DNA of 64,000 bases from an uncultured Eubacteriales bacterium (GCA_900547565.1 URHI01000002.1:1-64000), one strand, 5' to 3'. Counted from the first letter of the stretch, positions 1 to 9,537 are shown. The notes: generated from the letters alone by a model not told the origin. Program-made: numbers and translations.

Positions 1-885
1 CCAGAAGCCGTTGCGGCGCATGATCTCCTCACCTGCCGCATTCAGCATCTTAACGGGAGAATACTTACTCTGGTTCTTTCTGGAATCCCCCGCTTTGGTC
101 TTGAGGAAGTTGATGACGTTGGAATCCTTGATTGAGGATGTGGTAACGTAGATAAAGCCGTCTTCTGTAATAGCGATATTGTTGAACTCGGTGGAAACGT
201 TGGTAACGCTAAGTTCTCTCTGCTCATCCGTCTGGAAACGTCTCCAGATGATCTGCCATGCGGAAAGCGAAACCGCCTGAGCACCGATAAATCCTGTCAG
301 CTGGCCTTCGGAGGTCATTACTATGATACCTTCGTAGGTCGTTGATGAGACTACGAAAATTCTTCCGTACTGGTCGACCGCCACGGCAACCGGCTTATAC
401 ACGGCGTCATCGTCGAACAGTGTGCTCTCAGGCTGAGGGATTATGCGTTGGTAGTTGCCCTCTTTGTCGAAGGTAACTATACGGTTTGCGTCGGTGTCGC
501 AGACGTAGATGGTGTCGTCCGTCACAAATACACCGGCCGGGTTGGTCAGCTCGTCGTCAATACCATACTCGTTTACAAATGTTTCGATGGTGAACTTGAG
601 CTTATAGTAGCGGTCAAGCACCACAATACGGTTGTTCTTGGCATCGGCTATATAGACATTGTTATCGGCATCGACCTCAAGGTCTTTGGGGTCGGAGATC
701 GCCGTTTTAAGTCCCATATAATCCGAGTCAACCGTCATCAGCGGGGTATATGCGTCAGGAGAGCTGAGCGCGAAACCGCCGATACTGTAGGTGTAAGTCT
801 GATACGGCTTTGCAGCACTTACGGGGAGCGAGAACAGCATGACGATCACGAATACGAGACATATAATAGATGTAACCTTTTTCAT
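1..885 (-). CDS. Secreted NHL-repeat beta-propeller protein (C-terminus outside the window)
   Basis: The frame runs from an ATG at 885 to the window edge without a stop, so about 295 residues are visible and the C-terminus is missing. A strong GGAGGAG ribosome site precedes the ATG. The first 25 residues form a signal peptide (hydrophobic core, then LPVSAA). The mature part has repeated NHL/YVTN-type strands such as PKDLEVDADNNVYIADAKN, NPAGVFVTDDTIYVCDTD and KPVAVAVDQYGRIFVVSS, each about 45 residues. NHL propellers bind proteins or glycans; the ligand here is unknown. It is the last visible gene of the solute-binding protein/permease operon, 18 bases after the MalG-type permease, so a role outside the membrane in the same uptake system is inferred. 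The visible part has no membrane helix besides the signal. Confidence 0.8.
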   Translation of the reverse strand, partial: MKKVTSIICLVFVIVMLFSLPVSAAKPYQTYTYSIGGFALSSPDAYTPLMTVDSDYMGLKTAISDPKDLEVDADNNVYIADAKNNRIVVLDRYYKLKFTIETFVNEYGIDDELTNPAGVFVTDDTIYVCDTDANRIVTFDKEGNYQRIIPQPESTLFDDDAVYKPVAVAVDQYGRIFVVSSTTYEGIIVMTSEGQLTGFIGAQAVSLSAWQIIWRRFQTDEQRELSVTNVSTEFNNIAITEDGFIYVTTSSIKDSNVINFLKTKAGDSRKNQSKYSPVKMLNAAGEEIMRRNGFW

Positions 886-903
886 TTGTTTCTCCTCCTC
901 TCT

Positions 904-1776
904 TTAGTCTTTCATACCGCTGGAGCCGTAGGTTTCGATGATGTTGGACTGGTTGATAACGAACACCGTGATAGGAACCAGCATCATTATAACCGTTGCA
1001 GCTGCGCTGGCACCGGCACGCTTGATACCACCTGCGGTGATCTGGGAAATTGCGTAGTTGAAGGATTTCAACTGCTCGGAATGAATGTATATGGAAGCGC
1101 CTGCGTTCCACAGATCCTGGAAGCTGTAAATGATCAGCGTCAGCCATGCCGGTTTGACCATAGGCATTGCGATCGTCCAGAATGTGCGGAACTCGCCTGC
1201 GCCGTCAATACGTGCACTCTCAAGCACGGAATCCGACACGTTGGTATCCATAAAGTTTTTCATCAGGTAAAGCCCCAGCGTTGTGCAGAACGCGGGAATG
1301 ATGATCGCCCAGTAGGTATCTATCCAGTGGAAGACACTCATAATAATGAAACGGGTAACAGCGGTAACGGTGGCGTGGAACATCAGCGAGGTACGCACCA
1401 GCTTGAACATCCACTTGTGACCGGGGAATTTGATCTTCGCCATGGCGTATGCGCACATGGAGGCGCAGAACAGATGTCCCACAGTACCGGATACTGATGT
1501 AAACACTGTGTTGAATATGTACCGTGTGAAGGGCACCCAGGAAGTGTTCATAAGGTTGAACAGATCCTTGAAATTCTTGAACGTCGGGCTTGTAACAAAG
1601 AAACGGGGCGGGAATCTCCACAGCTCGTCAAGCGGCTTGAGCGACTGCATGACAACATACAGCATGGGGAGAAACATGAACGCGCCGAGTATGGCAAGAA
1701 TAATGGTAATACCGGTATCGCCGCCCACTGAACGGGCAAGTACGACTTTATGCTTTCTTGTTCTCAGTTTTGCCAT
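904..1776 (-). CDS. ABC sugar transporter inner-membrane permease, MalG/CUT1 type
   Basis: 290 residues with six predicted membrane segments and the binding-protein-dependent permease signature near residues 190-215 (EAA loop: ESARIDGAGEFRTFW...P), which contacts the ATPase. The N-terminal KPLDELWRFPPRF stretch and the length are typical of MalG-like CUT1 permeases. It would pair with the MalF-like permease encoded one base upstream to carry an oligosaccharide delivered by the large solute-binding protein. No ATPase gene is in this operon, so a shared MsmX-type ATPase elsewhere is inferred, as is common in Firmicutes. Substrate is not readable from the sequence. Confidence 0.9.
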   Translation of the reverse strand: MAKLRTRKHKVVLARSVGGDTGITIILAILGAFMFLPMLYVVMQSLKPLDELWRFPPRFFVTSPTFKNFKDLFNLMNTSWVPFTRYIFNTVFTSVSGTVGHLFCASMCAYAMAKIKFPGHKWMFKLVRTSLMFHATVTAVTRFIIMSVFHWIDTYWAIIIPAFCTTLGLYLMKNFMDTNVSDSVLESARIDGAGEFRTFWTIAMPMVKPAWLTLIIYSFQDLWNAGASIYIHSEQLKSFNYAISQITAGGIKRAGASAAATVIMMLVPITVFVINQSNIIETYGSSGMKD

Positions 1777-1777
1777 C

Positions 1778-2725
1778 TTACTGCCCTACCTTCGAAAGAA
1801 CTTTACGCACTATGCCGTTGGCTCCTATCATTATTACAAATAGTATAACAGCGATAGTGGATGAGTAACCGTATTCAAGTCGTTGACTTCCGTAGTCCTC
1901 GAGATGGTGCATTATTGTGTGCGCGCAATAGTCGACGGACGGGAATCCGCACAGCGCGGTAACAATTCCGCCAAAGCCGAACGACTGTGTAATGGACATG
2001 ACCGCACCGAACATAAGGTGCTGCTGCATCTGAGGAAGCGTTATGTACCACAGCTCCTGCCAACGGTTTTTGACGCCGTCCACCGCACCGGCCTCGTAAA
2101 GCTCCTGACGGACGCCCTGCAAGCCGGCGATGAATGATAGGAACGAGGTACCCAGCGAGGTCCACAGTGCAACGACTATACACAGCGGCATTACGTATTT
2201 TTTATCCTCAAAAAACTGGATTTCCTTATCGATAAGCCCCAGCTGGAGCAGCCATGCGTTGACCCAGCCGTAGGAGTCACCCGAGAACAGCGTACCCCAG
2301 ATAAGGTACACCTGACCCGAAATGGAAGGTGCGTAGAATATCAGGGTAACGATAGCTCTGATTTTTGGGGACAGCTCATTGATAAACCAAGCGACCAAAA
2401 ATGACATAAGGTAGGACGCCGGGCCGACTATAACCGCGAACACGAACGTGTTCTTGCAGCAAAGCAGGAATATGTCGTCGTCAAGGAACAGCCGTATGTA
2501 GTTGTCAACGCCGACAAAGTTGGGTATCTGCATCATATTGAAGTCGGTGAAGCTGATTACCACCGACAGCAGAACCGGCGTGACTGTGAATATAGTGAAC
2601 AGTATCATGTAAGGCGCGATAAGCAGATAAGCTACCTTATTGCGCTTCATTTCCTTCCATATCCACTCACGGCGAGTCATATCCTTGCGGGAAACCGCTT
2701 TCTTTTCTGCCGTTTTCTGTGACAT
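1778..2725 (-). CDS. ABC sugar transporter inner-membrane permease, MalF/UgpA type
   Basis: 315 residues. A cytoplasmic N-terminus of about 30 residues rich in Lys/Arg is followed by six predicted helices. The EAA loop (YEAGAVDGVKNRWQELWYITLP, split here by function) lies near residues 215-240. It is the MalF-like partner of the permease that follows after one base. The ribosome site AAGGAGAAAG precedes the ATG. The gene sits 43 bases downstream of the giant solute-binding protein, in the canonical CUT1 order SBP-MalF-MalG. Family assignment is secure; the transported sugar is unknown. Confidence 0.9.
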   Translation of the reverse strand: MSQKTAEKKAVSRKDMTRREWIWKEMKRNKVAYLLIAPYMILFTIFTVTPVLLSVVISFTDFNMMQIPNFVGVDNYIRLFLDDDIFLLCCKNTFVFAVIVGPASYLMSFLVAWFINELSPKIRAIVTLIFYAPSISGQVYLIWGTLFSGDSYGWVNAWLLQLGLIDKEIQFFEDKKYVMPLCIVVALWTSLGTSFLSFIAGLQGVRQELYEAGAVDGVKNRWQELWYITLPQMQQHLMFGAVMSITQSFGFGGIVTALCGFPSVDYCAHTIMHHLEDYGSQRLEYGYSSTIAVILFVIMIGANGIVRKVLSKVGQ

Positions 2726-2768
2726 GTGCTCTTTCTCCTTATATAGATTTCTTCATTAATATTATATA

Positions 2769-5700
2769 TCAGTCCACATACGAGTTAAGGGCGTCAGCGG
2801 CGTCTGTCAGGTACTGACGAATGTAGTACAACGCCGTAGCGGTTTCCTTGACATATTCATATGCTTCGTAGGATGCACAGCCTCTTGAGCTTCTTACCGA
2901 AGCAATTTCCTCGGAGGCAATGGTCCCGCTCGGATCAACGCTTGCAATAAGGGCGGCATACTTTTCTGCCAGAACCAGCATAGCAGCGGCTTCCTTGTTT
3001 TTCAGAACCGATCTTGTATCCTTGACGATCTCGTCATAGCTTGCATTGTAGCCAGATGACTTTTCAAGCGTTTCAAGCAGAGTGGTTATCTGATCCATAC
3101 GCTTGCCGGCCTTGGTCTGACCCGTTTCAAGGGTTTCAAGCTTGAATTCCTGACGCTTTTTGGTTATTTCCTTATTGATAGTAGGAATGTAGCTGAGCAG
3201 CTCGGTAACGGGGTTGGCCTTGTCGTTGTATGCGGACAGGAAGGCGAAACGTGTGTAACGCCCGATAATGTAGGAGCCGGGATAGTTGGGAATGGAAGCA
3301 AGATTGCTGAACTGAAGGGCCACATTCCTGTACTCCTCAGTTGTCCAGGGCAGACTGGAAAGAGCGTTGAGGTTTGCGGTGGAGTGCTTTGCGGAGTCAC
3401 CCAGAATGGCAACCATTTCATTTGCATAATCGCTCTGGCACTTGGCACCGACATGCCATGTCATAAACGACCATGCGTTTTCGACATTACTGCATCCGCT
3501 TATCATAACGATAGCGGAAACGGTGGAAACGGACACATTATTTATATTACCGTCAGCATCCTCAATACCGGGCAGCGGAACGAACTGCCACATACCGCGT
3601 ATTTCGGTTGCATAAACGACCAGCTTATTGTAGGTAGCGATGTAGGAGGCGATACCTATGGGCATTTCACCGGTACGGAAACGGTTCTCAAAGTCGTACT
3701 TGTAGGGGAAGGAATACATGGTAAACATGTTACACATGGTCTGGAAGGAGTTAAGCGCGGTGTTGGAATCGAGGTTGATTCTCATACCGTCGTCGGCAAA
3801 CAGCGTTCCGCCCATCTGATACAGGAATATCTTGTAGTCAGTTGAAAGACCTATCTGCATGTTCTGCGACTGTAGCACAGGAACAGCCTCCAGTATATCG
3901 TCCCATGTCTTGGGTATCTCGAGGTTAAGATCAGCCAGAATATCGGTACGGATGAACATCATGGGGAATGACTGATTCTCGGGCAGGCCGTAGTAATGGT
4001 AGTCCCCCTCGGCGTCCTCAATACCAAGCACCAGCATTGCCGCCTCGTTGAACTGACGCGTCTCCTCGTTGATCGCCAGGTCATAGAAGCCTTCGCAATT
4101 CTCGATTTCCATCAGCGCACCGCGGATAGCGTAGTTGATAACGTTATCCTCACCGAGTCCGATATAGACATCAGGACCGGCACCGGACAGTATGGAGGGC
4201 AGCAACGTCGAGCCGGCAACCAGCTTGAGGTTTACGGGGACGTTGTACACTGGCGTGAAGTCATTATTAATAAGGTTGCGAACCACCTGAGCCTGGTCAC
4301 GACCGGTAGCCAGCCAGACCTCGACGGTATCTTCTGTATCGACATCCTCGCTTGTAGCGCCCATACGGTTGTAGTTACGCACAAAGCTCATGAAGAAGCT
4401 GGACATCTCGTGCACAAAGGACTGGAAGAAGTTGGGCTTTGCCTTGGGAATAGCCTCATCAGAGGACTGGATCACGATATAGTCAAACTGAACCGGCTGC
4501 GTCTTGACATCGCTGAGCAGTGTACCGAGCGTACCGAGGTAGCTCTTGAGCTGGTCAAGGTTGCGGGCAATCTCGTCCTCATCGCCGTGCATACGGCGGA
4601 GCAGGACCACGATCTTGTTCAGCGTAGCCGAGTTCGTACTCTTAACGCCGGCAGTCGCCGCCATGTCGTTGGCGATTCCCTCAAGTATGTCAGCCTGACG
4701 CTTGAGATCGATAATAGTATCGGGCATTATACGGTAGAAACCGTAGTCGCGGTACTTATCGGGATTTGCACCGGTCAGCTGAAGAATATCAAGGTAATCG
4801 CTGTTGATAGCCTCAAGTGACTCGTTTATCTGACGCACGACATCGCCCATGGAACCGAGCGTTACCTCAAACTTGATGTTGTATGTCACACCGGCTTCAA
4901 AGTAAAGCTCAATGTCATGATAATCGGTCGACAGCTTGCCGTTCTCGTCATATTGCTTGGTTATGTACTGGACCGCTCCGCTCTGCCAATCGGTAGAGTA
5001 GTTGAACACCAGCTCGGTCGCCTCCGTGAAGGGTATGCCGTTGTAATATCCTTTAGCTCCGGGCTCAAGGCCTTCACTGTAGATATACAGTGCGCGGGAA
5101 GTGTAAACACCGTCAAGCAGGTTCTGGCGGAAACGGGTCACGATGTTGTACATACCCGACGAATTCACCCTGAAGGTGTATTCAAGCGCCTGCCCCGAAG
5201 TCTGCCACTTGTCTCCGCCGATGGTGTTAAGCACGGTATGAGCTGTGCTGCTCGGGGAGTTGATAGCGCAGGTCCTGTCCTCGACGGGGTATACAGTCTG
5301 TGTGGTGGAAGCACTCGGGAACTCAGCCTCGAGCTTGACGCGGTCGGTACCCTTGGACTCACCGGCATACTTTGCGCTGTAATCGGCGTAAGAGGTAAGA
5401 TCGGTGTGCGGGACGAGGCGTATGGACTTTATGGAAGCCGGCTCGTTGGTGGATTCAAACGAGACCGAATGCTCACCCTTTGTGAACACAAATTCAAAGC
5501 TCTCGGCATAGTATCCGTCGACATCCTTCATCTCAAAGGTGCACCATTTGGGCGCCTGCTTCATGGAATTGCGGATCTCGTTGTCATCAACGTCGATCTT
5601 GAAAAAGCGTATGACGTTTTCCTCAACCAGCTGCGCGTTGTCTGACGTCCAGACCTCGGGGATGGTGTAAATTATGTACGTACCGTCCTCGCGGGTCTCT

Positions 5701-6272
5701 GATCTGGCTTCAATACCGGCAGCCGCGGCGTTTTTCAGCAGCTCGTCGGCGCTCTGCTTTTTGCCGACTTTAAGCTCGCCCTCCGTGTAAACGCTCTTCC
5801 AGACCTTGGGCATGGTGATATACCGTGCCTCCGAGAAAGGAATCGAGTTGTCAATCCGGAAGATACGCTGCACAGAGGAGGACTTGCCCTCATTGGGGTA
5901 ATACTCCACAATTATGCTGTATTTCGCGGTTTCGGGGATAGTGACATTCCATGTCACGATACCGTCGCCGGGTGTATAAAGGGCTTCAACACCATCGTAG
6001 GTTCCTACGCTGACCTCGGCAGTGGTGTTGTCCTTATCATAGTCGATGCCTTTAATGGTAATTTCATCTGTGGCACGCTTGACATCGGAATACTTCTGAC
6101 GGTATTCCTCATACGAAATTGCGTTAAGCTGCTCTTTTACATCTGCAATAGTCTTGTCCGTGACGGACTGTGACGCAGTATCCTCAGCCGAGGCGACTAC
6201 CATGCCGCCGGGGATAAGGAACAGTACTGCAAGGAAAAGAGCACATAACCTTTGAAATTTCGTTCTTTCCAT
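2769..6272 (-). CDS. Giant extracellular solute-binding protein with N-terminal beta-sandwich modules
   Basis: 1167 residues, more than twice the usual 400-550 of a family 1 solute-binding protein. Residues 1-29 are a signal peptide ending VASAE; there is no lipobox Cys, so anchoring is unclear. Residues about 90-290 and 310-475 resemble CBM6/35-like beta-sandwiches, and 475-600 is largely helical. The periplasmic-binding-protein fold begins near 645 (VEVWLATGRDQ, then SILSGAGPDVYIG) and runs to about 1060, followed by a helical tail. The likely role is capture of an oligosaccharide outside the membrane and hand-over to the two downstream permeases. The extra modules could hold the polymer or tether the receptor. 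A TTGACA-N17-TATTAT promoter lies about 250 bases upstream. The solute-binding part is sure; the CBM assignment is by look only. Confidence 0.85.
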   Translation of the reverse strand: MERTKFQRLCALFLAVLFLIPGGMVVASAEDTASQSVTDKTIADVKEQLNAISYEEYRQKYSDVKRATDEITIKGIDYDKDNTTAEVSVGTYDGVEALYTPGDGIVTWNVTIPETAKYSIIVEYYPNEGKSSSVQRIFRIDNSIPFSEARYITMPKVWKSVYTEGELKVGKKQSADELLKNAAAAGIEARSETREDGTYIIYTIPEVWTSDNAQLVEENVIRFFKIDVDDNEIRNSMKQAPKWCTFEMKDVDGYYAESFEFVFTKGEHSVSFESTNEPASIKSIRLVPHTDLTSYADYSAKYAGESKGTDRVKLEAEFPSASTTQTVYPVEDRTCAINSPSSTAHTVLNTIGGDKWQTSGQALEYTFRVNSSGMYNIVTRFRQNLLDGVYTSRALYIYSEGLEPGAKGYYNGIPFTEATELVFNYSTDWQSGAVQYITKQYDENGKLSTDYHDIELYFEAGVTYNIKFEVTLGSMGDVVRQINESLEAINSDYLDILQLTGANPDKYRDYGFYRIMPDTIIDLKRQADILEGIANDMAATAGVKSTNSATLNKIVVLLRRMHGDEDEIARNLDQLKSYLGTLGTLLSDVKTQPVQFDYIVIQSSDEAIPKAKPNFFQSFVHEMSSFFMSFVRNYNRMGATSEDVDTEDTVEVWLATGRDQAQVVRNLINNDFTPVYNVPVNLKLVAGSTLLPSILSGAGPDVYIGLGEDNVINYAIRGALMEIENCEGFYDLAINEETRQFNEAAMLVLGIEDAEGDYHYYGLPENQSFPMMFIRTDILADLNLEIPKTWDDILEAVPVLQSQNMQIGLSTDYKIFLYQMGGTLFADDGMRINLDSNTALNSFQTMCNMFTMYSFPYKYDFENRFRTGEMPIGIASYIATYNKLVVYATEIRGMWQFVPLPGIEDADGNINNVSVSTVSAIVMISGCSNVENAWSFMTWHVGAKCQSDYANEMVAILGDSAKHSTANLNALSSLPWTTEEYRNVALQFSNLASIPNYPGSYIIGRYTRFAFLSAYNDKANPVTELLSYIPTINKEITKKRQEFKLETLETGQTKAGKRMDQITTLLETLEKSSGYNASYDEIVKDTRSVLKNKEAAAMLVLAEKYAALIASVDPSGTIASEEIASVRSSRGCASYEAYEYVKETATALYYIRQYLTDAADALNSYVD

Positions 6273-6519
6273 TGGGTTGTTCCTCCTGCAATTTTTAGGC
6301 CGTGTCCGGAAAGTGACTCGGCCGTTTGGGCTTTATGCCGGGGATTGCTCCCCGTCGGGGTTCGCCGTGCTGACCACGGTCGGCTGCCGCCGAGAGTGAC
6401 TTGAAATTTCTTTGTGTAAAATGCCCTATCGGCAAACTGCCGCGGACGCCTCACACCGGCAACAAGCCATTTCGGTTCGCACAGCGAGGGGACCGAACGC
6501 ATTTTTGCCCTGAAGTGAT
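6273..6519 (-). promoter_or_regulatory. Long structured 5' leader of the ABC operon
   Basis: About 245 bases separate the predicted start of transcription from the solute-binding-protein ATG. The leader can form several GC-rich hairpins, among them CCCC-GAC-GGGG and GGGG-AGCAAT-CCCC next to each other (near 6334-6360), CCGTG/CACGG near 6370-6385, and TTCGGT/ACCGAA near 6473-6500. The two CCCC/GGGG elements can exchange partners, which would suit an attenuation or translational switch. I do not recognise a known riboswitch class. No short ORF was assigned here. Confidence 0.4.
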
Positions 6520-6525
6520 AGAGTA

Positions 6526-6554
6526 ATAATACCATATCGGCGGTGCGTTGTCAA
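6526..6554 (-). promoter_or_regulatory. Sigma-A promoter of the ABC uptake operon
   Basis: On the minus strand, TTGACA at 6554-6549, a 17-base spacer and TATTAT at 6531-6526. This is near-consensus for a housekeeping promoter and points at the solute-binding-protein gene. Predicted transcription start is about 6519. Confidence 0.75.
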
Positions 6555-7123
6555 GCATAGTTTTTCTTTAATATTATTATATAAATACTTGAAAAAACAT
6601 AACTTTTCCATTGGTTTTCCCTGTGTCTTCCATGGAAAACTTTGAGATTAGTGCAAAATTACTTTCAGGCAGGCAGTTGACGTCAAAAAGGTAATTTTAA
6701 TTTACTCATTTTCCGCATAATTGCGTCGTATCAGCCCCGTATATGCTCAAATTTCTGCGTGTTTTTGGTATATTTTTTTCACATTTTGCGTGTGGTAATT
6801 TTTATTTACCTGACCGTTTTCGATTAATTGCAGGCGCAACCAATTGCCCGTCATTTCAGTTTGTGAAATCTGCACAATTTTCGGGCTGAAATTTCTACAC
6901 CTTCATTCACATAAAATTTTCCGGGAATTTTGTTGGAATTTCCTTATTATCACCTAAAATATCTATTATTATCCAATTGTTCGCACAGTCTTCACACAGA
7001 ATACAAATAATCCGGGCATGTTCCCCGTCCCGTTCGGAACAGGTGGACATGTCCGGACATTTCACAGGCAAAGCCTCATGCCCCGGCAACTTGACGCTGT
7101 GGCGGGGCCTTGCGTGCATACGT
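6555..7123. other. AT-rich intergenic stretch with no gene
   Basis: About 570 bases between nifU and the ABC promoter without a credible coding frame. Two similar AT-rich motifs, GGTAATTTTAATTTAC near 6691 and GGTAATTTTTATTTACC near 6796, could be binding sites upstream of the ABC promoter, but this is weak. A loose GC stem (GCCCCG/CGGGGC) near 7080-7108 lies just after nifU and may end its transcript; it has no T-run. Confidence 0.4.
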
Positions 7124-7558
7124 TCAGTGCTTATGGTCACATTCACAGCCGCAGCAGTGCGGCTCGGCTTCGGGAACCTGCTTGTCAATTCCCTGCTTTT
7201 TGTAATAGTCGGCAATAGCGGCCTTGATAGCCTCCTCGGCCAGCACCGAACAGTGAATTTTTACGGGAGGCAGTCCCTCCAGCGCCTCGACGACCGCGGC
7301 GTTGGTCAGCTTGAGCGCATCATCAATGCTTTTGCCCTTGATAAGCTCGGTCGCCATGGACGAGGTGGCAATTGCGGCGCCGCAGCCGAATGTCTTGAAC
7401 TTGACGTCGGTAATAATTCCGTCGTCAACCTTGATGAACATCTGCATTATATCTCCGCATTTTGCATTGCCGACCGTGCCTATGCCATCGGCGTTCTCTA
7501 TCTCGCCCACGTTGCGGGGGTGAGTAAAATGATCCATTACTTTTTCACTGTAAAGCAT
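7124..7558 (-). CDS. nifU: Fe-S cluster assembly scaffold, NifU/IscU type
   Basis: 144 residues. The protein is the scaffold on which [2Fe-2S]/[4Fe-4S] clusters are built from sulfur supplied by the cysteine desulfurase encoded 21 bases upstream. The three scaffold cysteines are present (C34 in KCGD, C59 in FGCG, C103 in IHCS) together with the Asp after the first Cys that controls cluster release. The start is the ATG at 7558 with ribosome site AAAGGAG. After the usual domain (about 125 residues) there is a Cys/His-rich tail, HCCGCECDHKH, typical of Clostridia NifU proteins and likely metal-binding. The nifS-nifU pair without a nif regulon is the usual Clostridia housekeeping Fe-S system. 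Confidence 0.93.
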   Translation of the reverse strand: MLYSEKVMDHFTHPRNVGEIENADGIGTVGNAKCGDIMQMFIKVDDGIITDVKFKTFGCGAAIATSSMATELIKGKSIDDALKLTNAAVVEALEGLPPVKIHCSVLAEEAIKAAIADYYKKQGIDKQVPEAEPHCCGCECDHKH

Positions 7559-7579
7559 ATTTATAACTCCTTTCTTATA

Positions 7580-8761
7580 TTAGCATTCAGCATTTCCGGG
7601 GTAGATCGGACTCATAGCGCGAAGCTGTGTCACAACCTCCCGGACAGTTTCGATTATTCTGTCGACCTCCGCCTCGGTATTGGCGTGCGACAGCGAAAAG
7701 CGCAGCGAGCCGTGTGCCATTTCGACCGGCAATCCGGTTGCCAGCAGCACATGAGACGCCTCAAGCGACTTGGACGAGCAGGCCGAGCCTGTCGACGCCG
7801 CGATTCCCTTTATATCAAGCCACAGAAGCAGACTCTCGCCCTCAACATATTCAAAAGACACATTGACATTGCCGGGCAGACGCTGTGTAGGGTGTCCGTT
7901 AAGATGTGAGTGAGGAATTTCGCACAGACCGGCAATCAGTCTGTCGCGCATTGCGCGCACACGGTCCATATCGGCCAGCCTTTTGTGTGCGACGGTCGCC
8001 GCCTCGGCCAATCCGACAATGTAAGGAAGGTTTTCGGTTCCTCCGCGCTTGCCTCGCTCCTGGCCTCCGCCGTCGATAAGATTGGCAATACGCACGCCAC
8101 GGCGTATATACAGCGCACCTATGCCTTTCGGAGCGCCCAGCTTGTGCCCCGAAAGTGACAGCATATCCACGCCCAGCTCGTCCACCGTGAACGGCAGAGC
8201 ACCGTATGCCTGAACGGCATCGGTAAAGCACAGCGCGCCTGCATTATGCGCAATTTCCGCTATCTGCTTAACCGGCTCGATAGTGCCGATCTCGTTGTTG
8301 GCAAACATAACGGCCACCAACGCCGTGGTATCGTCAGCCTCGCGCCGGAGCTGGTCGAGATCGACAAGTCCGGTGCTGTCTACATCGAGGTAAACAATGC
8401 TGAACCCCTCACGTTCGAGGGATTCGCAGGTGTGCAGTACAGCATGGTGCTCAATTTTGCTGGTAATGATTTTTTTTCGACCGGGCTTTGCCAGGTGAGC
8501 CGCGCCCTTGATAGCCCAGTTGTCCGACTCAGAGCCGCAGGAGGTGAAATAAATCTCCCGTGCGGTGCAGCCGAGCGTTGCGGCAATACGGTCGCGAGCC
8601 GTGTCAAGCAGCTCCTTGGCAAGCTGTCCCTCGTGGTGCAGGCTTGACGGATTTCCCCAATAGGTGTTGAACACGGGCAGCATTGCGTCCACGACCTCGG
8701 GCAGAACGGGGGTCGTCGCCGCATTGTCGGCATATATTCTGTTTTGATTTTGTTCGTTCAT
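7580..8761 (-). CDS. nifS: Cysteine desulfurase, NifS/IscS family
   Basis: 393 residues from the ATG at 8761. PLP-dependent enzyme converting cysteine to alanine with a protein-bound persulfide that feeds NifU. Visible are the N-terminal YADNAATTP, the PLP-lysine segment SGHKLGAPKG and the persulfide cysteine loop STGSACSSKS. The open frame reaches back to 8872, but the only start with a fitting ribosome site (GAGG, 8 bases) and family-typical N-terminus is 8761; the in-frame ATG at 8785 lacks one. A TTGAAA-N17-TACAAT promoter lies at 8798-8826. The gene is in operon with nifU. Confidence 0.94.
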   Translation of the reverse strand: MNEQNQNRIYADNAATTPVLPEVVDAMLPVFNTYWGNPSSLHHEGQLAKELLDTARDRIAATLGCTAREIYFTSCGSESDNWAIKGAAHLAKPGRKKIITSKIEHHAVLHTCESLEREGFSIVYLDVDSTGLVDLDQLRREADDTTALVAVMFANNEIGTIEPVKQIAEIAHNAGALCFTDAVQAYGALPFTVDELGVDMLSLSGHKLGAPKGIGALYIRRGVRIANLIDGGGQERGKRGGTENLPYIVGLAEAATVAHKRLADMDRVRAMRDRLIAGLCEIPHSHLNGHPTQRLPGNVNVSFEYVEGESLLLWLDIKGIAASTGSACSSKSLEASHVLLATGLPVEMAHGSLRFSLSHANTEAEVDRIIETVREVVTQLRAMSPIYPGNAEC

Positions 8762-8797
8762 ATGAATTGCCTCTTTTTCGGTCATTTTATCGCTAAT

Positions 8798-8826
8798 ATT
8801 GTATACCAAATTCGTGTATTTTTCAA
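8798..8826 (-). promoter_or_regulatory. Promoter of nifS-nifU
   Basis: Minus strand TTGAAA (8826-8821), 17-base spacer, TACAAT (8803-8798), about 37 bases before the nifS ATG. No IscR-like gene or obvious operator is next to it. Confidence 0.65.
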
Positions 8827-8970
8827 TAGCAGTTTTCAATTTTTCGCAAAACCGTGATTTGCGACGCAACATGTACTGTCTTGTTATATTTTTATGTGAT
8901 TTTTATACAAAAGCCGGCGTAGCTGTTATACACGAATGAATATGTCTATATGCAAAATTTCCTGTTTTTC

Positions 8971-8999
8971 TTGACAAAGCACCGGCATTGGTTTAAAAT
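8971..8999 (+). promoter_or_regulatory. Promoter of the C_GCAxxG_C_C / MBL gene pair
   Basis: TTGACA (8971-8976), 17-base spacer, TAAAAT (8994-8999), with the first ATG 31 bases further on. It is divergent from the nifS promoter. Confidence 0.65.
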
Positions 9000-9030
9000 A
9001 AATTATCTTAAATAATATAACGAGGACGTA

Positions 9031-9537
9031 ATGGAGTACACAAAGAGAATGACCGCTGCCAGAGATAATTTCCTGGCCGGCTACAATTGCGCTCAGTCGG
9101 TACTGCTGGCTTTCGGAGATGTCACGGGCCTTGATGACGACACCGCGGCTCGGCTTGCATCCTCTTTCGGCGGAGGAATGGCACGTATGCGGGAGGTCTG
9201 CGGGGCAGTAAGCGGAATGTTCATGGCCGCAGGACTGATTTTCGGCTACGGAACTCCCGAGGTGGGCGACATAAAAGCAAGACACTATGCCTTTATCCGT
9301 TCGCTTGCGGACGAATTCAAGGCTATGTACGGCAGTATAATATGCCGAGAGCTGTTGGCAGGAATTGAAACCACACCGGGTGGAAACCCCGAAGCCCGCA
9401 CGTCTGCATATTACAAAAAGCGCCCGTGCGCACAGTATATTGCCGCCTGCGCAGGCATACTCGAACGGCATCTGGACGAACATACCGGGCAGAGCCAACA
9501 AATTTTATATAAAACCGAGGTGAACAATAATGCTTAA
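9031..9537 (+). CDS. C_GCAxxG_C_C family redox-type protein
   Basis: 168 residues. The family is defined by spaced cysteines, all visible here: C in YNCAQS, the CGAVSG core, C in IICREL, then C residues in RPCAQYIAACAGIL. Such proteins occur across anaerobic Clostridia and are thought to bind a metal or act in thiol redox chemistry; no reaction is established. The start ATG has ribosome site ACGAGGA. The gene overlaps the next by 8 bases, so the MBL lipoprotein is translationally coupled to it. The tail after residue 150 looks unstructured. Confidence 0.85.
   Translation: MEYTKRMTAARDNFLAGYNCAQSVLLAFGDVTGLDDDTAARLASSFGGGMARMREVCGAVSGMFMAAGLIFGYGTPEVGDIKARHYAFIRSLADEFKAMYGSIICRELLAGIETTPGGNPEARTSAYYKKRPCAQYIAACAGILERHLDEHTGQSQQILYKTEVNNNA

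Noticed and set aside
448..1497. 349-codon open frame on the plus strand
   Set aside because: It lies opposite the NHL-repeat protein and the permease; composition (many Val, Cys, His, Asn) is that of an antisense frame and it has no ribosome site or family pattern.
6273..6519. Known riboswitch in the ABC operon leader
   Set aside because: Hairpins are present but none of the conserved cores I know (TPP, cobalamin, glycine, SAM, purine, T-box) is recognisable.
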